The translations under genes and the position numbers were made by a program. Below, piece after piece: positions 8,006-15,954 of a DNA stretch of 64,000 nt. Source of the stretch: Saccharopolyspora phatthalungensis (GTDB taxonomy: Bacteria; Actinomycetota; Actinomycetes; Mycobacteriales; Pseudonocardiaceae); assembly GCF_014203395.1 (NCBI RefSeq), contig NZ_JACHIW010000001.1:4881501-4945500 (forward strand). Direction: 5' to 3'. Position 1 is the first letter of the stretch; every line of letters starts with the position of its first letter. Below the pieces are notes generated by a model. It was given only the letters and a program-made list of their open reading frames with translations, searched no databases and was not told where the DNA came from.

Positions 8006-9228
8006 GGCCGAGGGGACCGACGCACTGGCTGCTGGACCAGCGCACCGGATGGCGCACCGCGACCCGGGATCAGGTGTCCGACCACGGGGACCTCAGGGTG
8101 GCGTCGACCCACGCGGTTGGCACCTGGACCGGCCTGGTACTGGACAGCCGGATCGACCAGTGCGCGTGGGACCGGGTGGAACTGGACTTCTCCGGCATGC
8201 CTGCGCAGAGCGTGGTCACCGTGGAGACGGCATCGTTTCACCAGCCACCGTGGCAGATCGGCGAGGGCGACTGGACCAGAAGCGGCCATCACCACGCACC
8301 GAACGACCTGGCGGCGCACACCGTCGACTGGCCGGTACGGTCCGCACCGGGCCGCTATCTCGCCGTCCGGTTGCGCCTGTCGCGGCCGAGCGGCGGTACC
8401 CTCGCCATCCACGCGATGCGGGTGCACTATCCCAAGGCGACGTGGCTGGATTTCCTTCCTGCGGTGTTCCGCGCCGACGACGAGAGCCGGGACCTGCTGG
8501 AGCGTTTTTTCGGCGCGCTGGGCGGTGCATGGGACCCGACCATCGCCCGCATCCGCGATCTGCCGGCATCCTTTGATCTCGGCGCCGTGCCGGGCGGGGT
8601 GCCCATGCGGTTTCTGGCGAGCTGGTTCGGCATCGCACTGGCCACGGGCCCCACCGCCGCGCCGGAAACCGTGCAGTACGAACGCGAACGCAGAATGCTT
8701 CAAGCGGGCGTCGCGGCCATGCGAATCAGGGGTACCCCGGCGGCGTTGCGGATACTGCTGATCGCGCTGTTGACCAATCTCACCGGCGTCGACATCGGGC
8801 GCACTCACTTTCCGGTGCTGCTGGAGGGAAAGCCCGCGGTAGGCGGCTGGTTCATTCTCGGCCGACCCGACCGGGCGGTGCTGTGCGGCCCGACCCAGCT
8901 GTGGGGCGCGGAAGCGGTCGGCCGGCTGCGGATCGGAACCTATTCCCAGGTAGGCAAGGCAAAGCTGATCGGTGTGGGCGATCCGGCTAAGGACGCCGCC
9001 GCCGTCATGACCACCGGGCACCACTTCCGGGTCTACCTGCCGGCGGCCTGGCTCAAGATCGAGGGTGTCCGGGACGCGGTCCGCGCGCTGATCGACGCGG
9101 AACGGCCGGCCACCGCCAGTTACGAACTTTGTGCGGTGTCCGGCCGGGTCGTCGTCGGAGCGCAATCCACCGTGGGTGTCGACACCATTGTGTCTGCCCC
9201 TCCTCTGCCCGCCGCGACCACGAATTGA
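8002..9228 (+). CDS. Tail protein I-like baseplate wedge protein (Afp12 position)
   Basis: A 408-residue protein with the phage tail protein I signature in its second half: YPKATWLDFLPAVFRADDESRDLLERFF, GALGGAWDPTIARIRDLPASFDL and the MRIRGTPAALRILL segment. Residues 1-145 form an extra beta-rich N-terminal domain absent from minimal gpI proteins. It is expected to form the outer wedge of the baseplate and to anchor fibres or the proteins encoded just downstream. It starts in an ATGA overlap with gpJ and ends 15 bases before the first of four related genes. Confidence in the family is high; the exact equivalence to Afp12 comes from gene order. Confidence 0.86.
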   Translation: MRPRGPTHWLLDQRTGWRTATRDQVSDHGDLRVASTHAVGTWTGLVLDSRIDQCAWDRVELDFSGMPAQSVVTVETASFHQPPWQIGEGDWTRSGHHHAPNDLAAHTVDWPVRSAPGRYLAVRLRLSRPSGGTLAIHAMRVHYPKATWLDFLPAVFRADDESRDLLERFFGALGGAWDPTIARIRDLPASFDLGAVPGGVPMRFLASWFGIALATGPTAAPETVQYERERRMLQAGVAAMRIRGTPAALRILLIALLTNLTGVDIGRTHFPVLLEGKPAVGGWFILGRPDRAVLCGPTQLWGAEAVGRLRIGTYSQVGKAKLIGVGDPAKDAAAVMTTGHHFRVYLPAAWLKIEGVRDAVRALIDAERPATASYELCAVSGRVVVGAQSTVGVDTIVSAPPLPAATTN

Positions 9229-9243
9229 GGTGGCAGCCCGGTA

Positions 9244-10224
9244 ATGCCCAGCACCGTTGATCCCCTGACCACACAGCACCTCGAACGCAACCGGTACTTC
9301 ACCGGGAAGGCGATGGCCGCGAGGGACTTCGCCGCCGACCCAGATTATTCGTTGCGGGTCCACCGGGCACACAACCGGCTGTGCCACGGCTGGGGAATCC
9401 TCGACGGGCTGGTTGTCAGTGCCGTCTCGTCGACCTGCGTTCGGGTCAGCCCCGGCGTCGGCCTCGACAGATACGGCCGGGAGGTGGTTCGCGGCACGCA
9501 GCCGGACGTCGACATGAACCCCTGTTCCCTGCCGGCGCTGCTGTGTATCCGCTATCACGAGGAAACGACCGAACCGGTCCCGCCGGTATCCGTGGCATCA
9601 GCCAGCGCACCGCAGTCCGAGTACAACCGGGTGCGGGAAAGCGCGGAACCCGTGTGGGTGGCCGACCCCACACGATGGCAGAAAATCGTCACCAATGATT
9701 GGCTCAACCAGAGTGACGACGACCTGGACCTGATTCCGCTTGCCGTCGTCGGCAACGGTGGCAACGGGCAACCCTGCGCGGTCGAATCCGTCCGGCAATC
9801 CCTGTTTTCGCCAAGCCGGTTGACCCGGATCTCATCGGTGAACTGGCCGCATAACGGGGTAGCACCGCTGCGCGATCTGGTCGTGGGTTTCGAGCGTCCG
9901 CTGCACGCCACGGCGCATGGCGTTTCCCCCAACACCTTCCTCGTTCACACGGCTGCGAGCCAGTTCGCGGACCGGACAAGACTGCCCTGTCCGGATGGGA
10001 GAACGCCGGAACTGGATTCGACCAGAAAGGTCATCACCTACCCGGTTCCTGCTGTCCCGGTGGGACACTGGGTGTACGTCTCGCTGCTCTGCGACTTCCT
10101 GACCGACGAGAACGGTCTGCCGGTCGACGGTAGCCATCTCGGCGGTCAGTTGCCGAGCGGCAATGGCGTCCCCGGCGGCGTGTTCGACAGCTGGTTCCAG
10201 ACTGGCGCGACGGTGACGCCATGA
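9244..10224 (+). CDS. eCIS-associated protein of the tandem GWG family, copy 1
   Basis: A 326-residue protein of unknown function. Residues 10-60 carry the motif shared by this group: QHLERNRYFTGKAMAARDF, a Tyr/His/Arg-rich helix and HGWGILDGLVV, followed by VSPGVGLDRYGREVV. The remainder is beta-rich with a Pro/Ser linker around VPPVSVASASAP. The same N-terminal pattern occurs in the genes at 10221 and 12120 and, more weakly, at 11165. The group occupies the place of the Afp13 fibre gene between the wedge and the tape measure, so a peripheral baseplate or fibre-like role is plausible but inferred. GAGGTGG lies before the ATG; the stop overlaps the next gene by ATGA. Confidence 0.75.
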   Translation: MPSTVDPLTTQHLERNRYFTGKAMAARDFAADPDYSLRVHRAHNRLCHGWGILDGLVVSAVSSTCVRVSPGVGLDRYGREVVRGTQPDVDMNPCSLPALLCIRYHEETTEPVPPVSVASASAPQSEYNRVRESAEPVWVADPTRWQKIVTNDWLNQSDDDLDLIPLAVVGNGGNGQPCAVESVRQSLFSPSRLTRISSVNWPHNGVAPLRDLVVGFERPLHATAHGVSPNTFLVHTAASQFADRTRLPCPDGRTPELDSTRKVITYPVPAVPVGHWVYVSLLCDFLTDENGLPVDGSHLGGQLPSGNGVPGGVFDSWFQTGATVTP

Positions 10225-11168
10225 GCACAGACTCGTTGCCCAGCAGTGCACCGGTGTACCCGACGTTCACTTGTGGACAGGTGCTGACCAGCGACGATCT
10301 CAACAGGATCATCTCGTGGGTCACCTCGGTCCGGCGGCTGGCCGGGCTGCGCGAAGGCTGGGGTGTCGTGCAGGGACTTGACGTCTCCGCAACATCCGGC
10401 AACGTCACGGTCGGCCCTGGCTACGCGATCAGCCCCACCGGGCAAGACCTGGTGCTGGTTGATGATCGGCAGACGCCCTTCGGGACGACGCCGGGAACAT
10501 ACGACGTCAGTATCGCCTACGCCGAAACGAATAGCGGCGACAAGGACCATCCCTTGGTCACCGAGGACGTCGAGATCACCGTGGGCCCGGCCAAAAACGC
10601 GCGCGCCGTGGTGAACGAAGCCATCGCCGATGCAACGAAGCTGGACCTCAAAGACGAAGCGGCGCTGCGGGAGTGGCTGACCAAGCGCGTCACGACGAAT
10701 CAGCCCGGTGGTGCCTGCTTCGACGCCGAGTGGATCAGCGGTGCGTGGGGGCAGTTGCCCGGCTACTTCCTCCACTTGCTCGGCTGGTGGGCGGCCGACA
10801 TGTTGCGGACCGCCGCGGACAAGCGGCCCACCGGCAACGGGTTGACTCTCGCCCAGGTGCTGGTTGGGACGAACGGCGCGCCGAAGGTCGACATGACCGT
10901 GCGCAGGATGCTGCACGGACCGCTAGGCGGCGCGAGACTACCGGCGGATGCCTATGGCCGGGGGCTGAGTGCGGCGACCGCCATGTTCACCGCAGGGGGC
11001 GTGGTCGTAGCCGAATGGGCCGAATGGAACCCGGCCACCGTTGCCGAGGTCGACACCCTTTTCCCGACCGTCGGCCCCGGCGACCTGGTTCAGGTCCGGC
11101 ACGCCATCCCGCCAGGCGGGAAGACACCGTGGGTAACGGGCCTGAAAAAGATCGGCACACTGCCATGA
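10221..11168 (+). CDS. eCIS-associated protein of the tandem GWG family, copy 2
   Basis: A 315-residue protein related to copy 1: YPTFTCGQVLTSDDLNRII, the REGWGVVQGLDV motif and VTVGPGYAISPTGQDLVL. After about residue 100 it becomes more alpha-helical (KARAVVNEAIADATKLDL-like stretch; WGQLPGYFLHLLGWWAADML), unlike the other copies, and ends in a basic tail. No enzymatic motif is visible. It is coupled to both neighbours by ATGA overlaps at 10221 and 11165. It may be an accessory baseplate component; function unknown. Confidence 0.7.
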   Translation: MSTDSLPSSAPVYPTFTCGQVLTSDDLNRIISWVTSVRRLAGLREGWGVVQGLDVSATSGNVTVGPGYAISPTGQDLVLVDDRQTPFGTTPGTYDVSIAYAETNSGDKDHPLVTEDVEITVGPAKNARAVVNEAIADATKLDLKDEAALREWLTKRVTTNQPGGACFDAEWISGAWGQLPGYFLHLLGWWAADMLRTAADKRPTGNGLTLAQVLVGTNGAPKVDMTVRRMLHGPLGGARLPADAYGRGLSAATAMFTAGGVVVAEWAEWNPATVAEVDTLFPTVGPGDLVQVRHAIPPGGKTPWVTGLKKIGTLP

Positions 11169-12094
11169 ACGCATCCGCGACGCCGCCCGAACGTCCGCAC
11201 TACCTGGAAGGGCAGGTTCTGGGCAAGTGCGACCTGGTGGACGAACAGGCTTACCTGGTGGAAAAGCGGCGCCAGCACGAGTTCAACCTGCACGACGGCA
11301 ACCCGGCCTTCGACGAATCCCGGGAACCGGGAACCGGCGCGAAGGTTGTCGCCGCCGCGGTCTGTGGCCCCGAAGGCTATGAAATGGCGCTCGAACCCGT
11401 ATTCGCCTTCCGCGTCCGTGGTGCGGACGGTGCCGTTCGAGAACTGCTGGCCATCACCGCCGAGGGAAAATGCGAGCTGGCCAGCGGGCTCAACGCCCAG
11501 GACGTGACCACCGACAAGGCGGAGATCGGCTCGGTGGACGAGATACAGACCGAGGCTTGGCCGTGGAACTGCTACCGCCCCGACAGCACCGAGGGGCCCG
11601 AGTTACGAATCGAACTGGAGCCGCCGCTCATACCCGGCGCGGCGGACCGGAGCCGGTTCGTCGTTGGCACGGTGCCTTCATCGGACTTCGTCCCGGTGCT
11701 CACGGTCGATGCGGGCGGCAACACCGCCGTACGCGGGCGGCTCAGGGTGCGCGGTCCGATAGTCCATGCCGCCCCGGAGGGTTCTGCCACCAACGCTGCG
11801 GCCCTCGGTGTCTCGTTGCGGAAACAAGATAATGGTGCGGGGAGCAACGAGGTCACCGTGGACATCACGGTCGTCAATCTCTGCTCGAAGCTGATCAGCG
11901 CTCTGACTATCGTGCTGGTCGACGATGGCCAGAACCCGAAGCCGGTTCCATGCACCCCGTTTCTTAAGGTCGAGGGCGTCATCACGGTTTCGGCCACAGT
12001 GGACAGCAGGGCGAAAAACGTCACGGCGATGGCGTTCGGTGTCCTGCCGGGCGGTGTGTTGTGCCAGGCCAGCGGAGTACTTGACCTGTCGTGA
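11165..12094 (+). CDS. eCIS-associated protein of the tandem GWG family, divergent copy 3
   Basis: A 309-residue protein whose N-terminus PHYLEGQVLGKCDLVDEQAY plus a KRRQHEFN stretch aligns with the GQ-L-DL-EQ-Y pattern of its neighbours, although the GWG motif itself is lost. The C-terminal half resembles the one in the gene at 12120: a conserved VG(T/A)-F-P-LTV segment followed by alternating strands (TAVRGRLRVRGPIV), as in shaft or knob regions of tail fibres. Two Cys-containing strands follow. The start lies in an ATGA overlap with copy 2 and there is a 25-base gap to copy 4. Possible fibre-like part; function unproven. Confidence 0.65.
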   Translation: MNASATPPERPHYLEGQVLGKCDLVDEQAYLVEKRRQHEFNLHDGNPAFDESREPGTGAKVVAAAVCGPEGYEMALEPVFAFRVRGADGAVRELLAITAEGKCELASGLNAQDVTTDKAEIGSVDEIQTEAWPWNCYRPDSTEGPELRIELEPPLIPGAADRSRFVVGTVPSSDFVPVLTVDAGGNTAVRGRLRVRGPIVHAAPEGSATNAAALGVSLRKQDNGAGSNEVTVDITVVNLCSKLISALTIVLVDDGQNPKPVPCTPFLKVEGVITVSATVDSRAKNVTAMAFGVLPGGVLCQASGVLDLS

Positions 12095-12119
12095 CCGATC
12101 TGACGCACCGGAGGTGACC

Positions 12120-13325
12120 ATGTCGAGCGATCCGATCAAGCGGGTGCAGTACTACGACAACCAAATCCTGCGGCTTCGGGATTTCACCGACGAACAGGAC
12201 TACCACGTCGCCATGCGCAGGCGGCACAACATCTCGGGCCACGCCTGGGGAATCGCTTCCGGCCTCAAGGTCACGCAGGACAACAACACGGTGTCCATTC
12301 AACCGGGGTTCGCCGTGGACGGTTACGGCCGGGAACTCGTGCTGGCCAACCCCACCGAGGTGGAGGCGATCAAGCCGAGAACCGACAGCGCGTTCACCTA
12401 TGACCTTTTCCTGTGTTACCAGGAAACGTCGAGCGACCCGGCCCCGAAGGAGTTCGATCCGGACCAGGGGCCCACTCGCTGGACGGAAGAACCGGTCCCG
12501 TATGTGCGGCAGGTGACAAAGCCGTCCGAACCGCCGAATCCAGACCAGCCACCACTGGTGCCCCCGTGTGACTGGTCTTTCGACGCCACCTGCCCACCAC
12601 CCAGGGCGGACAAGAAATGGCCGGTGTTCCTGGCCCGGATCACCACCAACCCGACCGATCCCCAGCTCACCATCGACCCCGGTCAGCGTCGCTATGTCCG
12701 AGTCATTGCCGCGAAGGTCGAACACCCCACCAAGACCACGGCGGTGAAAGTCGGTCCGGACCGGTTCTCCGTGCAGATCAAAAAGAATGGCAACGGGGAC
12801 GCTACCGACGGTGACACTACTGACGGGGACGGCACCGAGACCGGCAGGGTAGCTGACCTTACCGTAGGTGATGACGGCGTCAGGGTGGCTCAGGGGCTTA
12901 CCGTGCCCGGGGAACTCGCGGCACGAACGCTTCGATTCGCCGAGCCGATCACCGGAGGTTCCGATGCACAACCATGGGGGATGTACCTGGCTGACAATAA
13001 CGGTCTTCGGGAACTCCGGATTGAACTACCGGCAGGCAAGGACAAGCCGGCCCTGACTGTCGGAGCGTGGTCGGAGCTGGAGAAGAAGTTTCTGCCCTGC
13101 CTGACCGTCGCCTCCGATCGCACGGTGACCGTGGACGGGACGCTGGTCGTCCGGGGCGCCATGGACGGTGTCACCGGCGGCTCCCAGGACGCGAACCTGC
13201 CGCTGGCCATCGCCACACTGCTCGACGCCGACCCGAACATCCTCGCCGCCCTGGCCACCAGCCTGCTCACGAACTACCCCGATACGGCGCAGGCGCTGGC
13301 CGCGCGGCTCACCCCGCAGGGCTGA
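12120..13325 (+). CDS. eCIS-associated protein of the tandem GWG family, copy 4
   Basis: A 401-residue protein. Its N-terminus shows the group pattern best: VQYYDNQILRLRDFTDEQDY, RRRHNISGHAWGIASGLKV and IQPGFAVDGYGRELVL. A low-complexity Asp/Gly/Thr linker (NGNGDATDGDTTDGDGTE) at about residues 222-240 separates it from a C-terminal fibre-like domain with LTVASDRTVTVDGTLVVRG. The tail (ANLPLAIATLLDADPNILAA) is helical. GGAGGTGACC directly precedes the ATG at 12120. The acidic linker could bind cations or simply act as a flexible stalk. Function unknown, probably structural. Confidence 0.72.
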   Translation: MSSDPIKRVQYYDNQILRLRDFTDEQDYHVAMRRRHNISGHAWGIASGLKVTQDNNTVSIQPGFAVDGYGRELVLANPTEVEAIKPRTDSAFTYDLFLCYQETSSDPAPKEFDPDQGPTRWTEEPVPYVRQVTKPSEPPNPDQPPLVPPCDWSFDATCPPPRADKKWPVFLARITTNPTDPQLTIDPGQRRYVRVIAAKVEHPTKTTAVKVGPDRFSVQIKKNGNGDATDGDTTDGDGTETGRVADLTVGDDGVRVAQGLTVPGELAARTLRFAEPITGGSDAQPWGMYLADNNGLRELRIELPAGKDKPALTVGAWSELEKKFLPCLTVASDRTVTVDGTLVVRGAMDGVTGGSQDANLPLAIATLLDADPNILAALATSLLTNYPDTAQALAARLTPQG

Positions 13326-13329
13326 GGCG

Positions 13330-15954
13330 ATGGACAGCCGGATCGACTCGCTGCACTGCGAGTACGTGGTGGGCCAGCGGGATTCCGCGGCAGCTCGGGC
13401 GTTCGATCAGATCGCCCACACCACCCTGCCCGACGCGCTGGATACTGCGCTGGATACCGCGCTGACGGCGTTGACCGGTGTCGGTGAGGCCGTGTACGTG
13501 TGCCGCGACATCCGATCCGACTGCGTACTCGACCCAGACACGCCGGACCTCGCCCGTCGCTGGGCCGAAGCGCTCGCCGCCGCGATCACCCGCGCGATCG
13601 CCGACGAGGGGCAGGACGGGACGAACGTGATGCGGTTCGTAGACCAGGCCGACTACACCGCACGTTATCTCGCCGACCATGTCCACGGCCGAGCGGTTGG
13701 CCGCTGGTACTACCGGCCACTGGCGCCCTCCGGCCACCGTCCGCCTGCTGTCACGGTGCTCGACGCGATCCGTGGCCCGTCCGCCGGTCCGGTTCTGGCG
13801 GCCCTGTACCGGCAGGGAACGCTGCCGGACGTCCTGAGCGTGCTGGATGACGATGCCCACGCCGCAGTGGTCGAACAGTGGTGCCTTCCCACTGACGCGA
13901 AACCGGCGGCAAAGCAACCACTTCGGCCGGCCGCGGTTCGCATCGCCGACAACCGTACACTGTGGACCTTTGAGGTGGTGCTCCCGGAGGACATCGTCCG
14001 GCGGCTAGGTCACTGGCGTTCGTCCTCGGCGCTCGCCGACGCCGTTGTCAGTGTTCTGCGACAACTCGGGCTCCGAGATTTGCTGCGCCGTATCGGGACG
14101 GTCCTGCCGGAGGCGGCCCTCGCCCGGGTGCCGTGGGAACTCAATCGACTCGGTGTTCCCCGGTTTGATCGTTGGTTATCAGATGCCGCTCTCTCGGTCG
14201 CGGCTAGCTACTGGCCGTTTGGTGTGGCGGGCTCGTGGCAGTTCTCGCGGTTGGTGATGGAGCTGAACCTGGTGTTCCCCCGTGAGACACCTAGGCGCGA
14301 CTGGCGATTGTCACTGATAAGCATGCCGGAATACCATCTGTCCACTGTGGCTAACTTGGTCCAGGGCTGGCTCGCCGCCTTAACGGCTAGGCTGGGCGGA
14401 ACGCCGGTGCTGCTGGGATTTGGCGCGGCACTCGCCGTCGACATGGCCGCCGATCGTGACCACCAAACCGCATCCGGCGCCGGTGCGCTGTCCACGGCGA
14501 AAAACGTGCCGCCGGTGCCGGAAAATGTACCGTCCGCGCCGGAAGAAGTGCCGTCGGCGCTGGAAAACGTGCAGTCCGTGCTGGAAAGCGTTCCGCCCGT
14601 GCCGGAAAGCATGCCGCCCGCTCCGGAGAAAGTGCCGTCCGCGCCGGAAGGCGTGATGCGCGAAGCGGAAAGTGTACCGTCCGCAGTGGGGGACGTGACG
14701 TCGTCACTTCTGATCCCGGACTTCACCGGATTTCGCCCGGCTGTCGTTCCGGCGAACCAGGACCATCCCATTGGCGGGGCGATACGACCGGAGCTCGGTG
14801 GGGAAACACTGGGCACCGTCTTGGCGTTCTCTGCCGACCATGGCGTTCCCCTGCTGCACCCCGGATCGATCGCTCGCGCCCAGGACAGCGTGTTCGCCGA
14901 GTGGAGGGTCGCGATGGCGCACAGACTGGGCGGAGTTCCGGTCGAGCTCGGCCGAGCCACTCCGGCTCCAGCGACGCCGACCCTGGCCACGCCGACGTCA
15001 GCGACGCCGACCCCGGCCAAGTCGGCTCCAGCGACGCCGACCCCGGCGGCCGGGCCGCCGGCGGTGAAGGTACGGGACGCGGCGCGCCGACTGCTCACCG
15101 ACGCACCCGGGGCGCTGGAGCTCGGGCAGCGGATCGGAGCCGCCGGGCCGGGACACTATTCGACGGTTCTGCTCACCGCGGCCCTGATCGCGGAACATCC
15201 GGACTGGGCGGGCGAGCCCACCGTCATGCAGGTGGTCACCGATGCGGTGGCCGCCTGGCGGAACCCTGACGGGTCGGCCGAGTCCGACGGGCTGGCCCGC
15301 GTGTTGGCGATGACAGCCGTAAACAGGCTCGACGAGATCGTCACCAGCCCGAACGCGGGAGTGTTGCTGCTCCTGCGCGCCGTGTCGGACCTGCGCCTGC
15401 CCGCGCTGCTGACGCGCGCCGGTTTCGCGGACGGCCTCTCGGCAACGCTGTTGGCCGTCGCCACCCGCCTGACGGGCGCCAACACAAGCGATCCGGCCGC
15501 GCACGTGTTCGCTGGGCTTCCCGAGCAGTCACCGGACACCCTGCTGGAACTGTGGCGGCAGGCCGACGGCGACCGCTGTGCGAAGGTCCGTGACGCGGTG
15601 ACCCTGGCGGCGCAAGCCCAGCGGATCACGCTGGACGGCGATCCCGCCGACGCGCTGCCGGACGGGCTGCTCGGAGTGCCGTCGGCCGACGCGACCGTCG
15701 GCCTGGTGGCCGTCGCCGTGCTGCGGGCGTGGTCGCGGTGGCTTGGCCAGTTCGCCGAGTCCAGCGCCGGCTATCTGGCCGGCCATTTCCTGTGCCGGGC
15801 CGGGACGGTGCGGCTGACCGAGAAGGAGGTCGTGGTCGAGCTAACCGGTGGCCCACTCGACGTCATCCTGCACCTCGCCGGACACGACGCGCCCATCGCG
15901 GCGGTTCCCTGGCTGGGCAGGCGGAGCGTGACCTACCGGATCGGTGCGCGATGA
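13330..15954 (+). CDS. Contractile injection system tape measure protein
   Basis: An 874-residue protein, the longest in the locus, in the Afp14 position directly before the ATPase. The N-terminus IDSLHCEYVVGQRDSAAARAF and the C-terminal segment LTGGPLDVILHLAGHDAPI, with VPWLGRRSVTYRIG, fit the CIS tape-measure family, whose members end with a comparable strand-PW-strand unit. Between residues about 392 and 454 there are nine heptad repeats, and a second Ala/Thr/Pro repeat follows at about 543-574. Such proteins set sheath length, so repeat number may tune particle length. The start ATG at 13330 is 4 bases after the previous stop; the stop overlaps the ATPase start by ATGA. Confidence 0.82.
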   Translation: MDSRIDSLHCEYVVGQRDSAAARAFDQIAHTTLPDALDTALDTALTALTGVGEAVYVCRDIRSDCVLDPDTPDLARRWAEALAAAITRAIADEGQDGTNVMRFVDQADYTARYLADHVHGRAVGRWYYRPLAPSGHRPPAVTVLDAIRGPSAGPVLAALYRQGTLPDVLSVLDDDAHAAVVEQWCLPTDAKPAAKQPLRPAAVRIADNRTLWTFEVVLPEDIVRRLGHWRSSSALADAVVSVLRQLGLRDLLRRIGTVLPEAALARVPWELNRLGVPRFDRWLSDAALSVAASYWPFGVAGSWQFSRLVMELNLVFPRETPRRDWRLSLISMPEYHLSTVANLVQGWLAALTARLGGTPVLLGFGAALAVDMAADRDHQTASGAGALSTAKNVPPVPENVPSAPEEVPSALENVQSVLESVPPVPESMPPAPEKVPSAPEGVMREAESVPSAVGDVTSSLLIPDFTGFRPAVVPANQDHPIGGAIRPELGGETLGTVLAFSADHGVPLLHPGSIARAQDSVFAEWRVAMAHRLGGVPVELGRATPAPATPTLATPTSATPTPAKSAPATPTPAAGPPAVKVRDAARRLLTDAPGALELGQRIGAAGPGHYSTVLLTAALIAEHPDWAGEPTVMQVVTDAVAAWRNPDGSAESDGLARVLAMTAVNRLDEIVTSPNAGVLLLLRAVSDLRLPALLTRAGFADGLSATLLAVATRLTGANTSDPAAHVFAGLPEQSPDTLLELWRQADGDRCAKVRDAVTLAAQAQRITLDGDPADALPDGLLGVPSADATVGLVAVAVLRAWSRWLGQFAESSAGYLAGHFLCRAGTVRLTEKEVVVELTGGPLDVILHLAGHDAPIAAVPWLGRRSVTYRIGAR
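14503..14691 (+). repeat. Nine in-frame 21-bp (heptad) repeats in the tape measure gene
   Basis: Nine consecutive 7-residue units with consensus x-V-P-[SP]-[AV]-[PL]-E (for example NVPPVPE, NVPSAPE, EVPSALE, SVPPVPE, KVPSAPE). Each unit is 21 bp with no gap. Units 4 and 8 are degenerate (NVQSVLE, GVMREAE). Such a tract can expand or contract without shifting the frame. Confidence 0.9.
14955..15051 (+). repeat. Ala-Thr-Pro coding repeat, 15-bp and 60-bp periodicity
   Basis: Short repeats coding for ATPTx-like units. A longer block CGGCTCCAGCGACGCCGACC occurs at 14963 and again at 15023, a 60-bp period. It probably encodes a flexible linker in the tape measure protein. Confidence 0.8.

Noticed and set aside
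7720..9558. Minus-strand open frame of 612 codons across the wedge genes
   Set aside because: Shadow of the gpJ and gpI-like genes; no recognisable domain or start signal.
14503..15051. Repeat block as a CRISPR-like array
   Set aside because: Units are contiguous, in frame, without spacers, and lie inside an open coding sequence.
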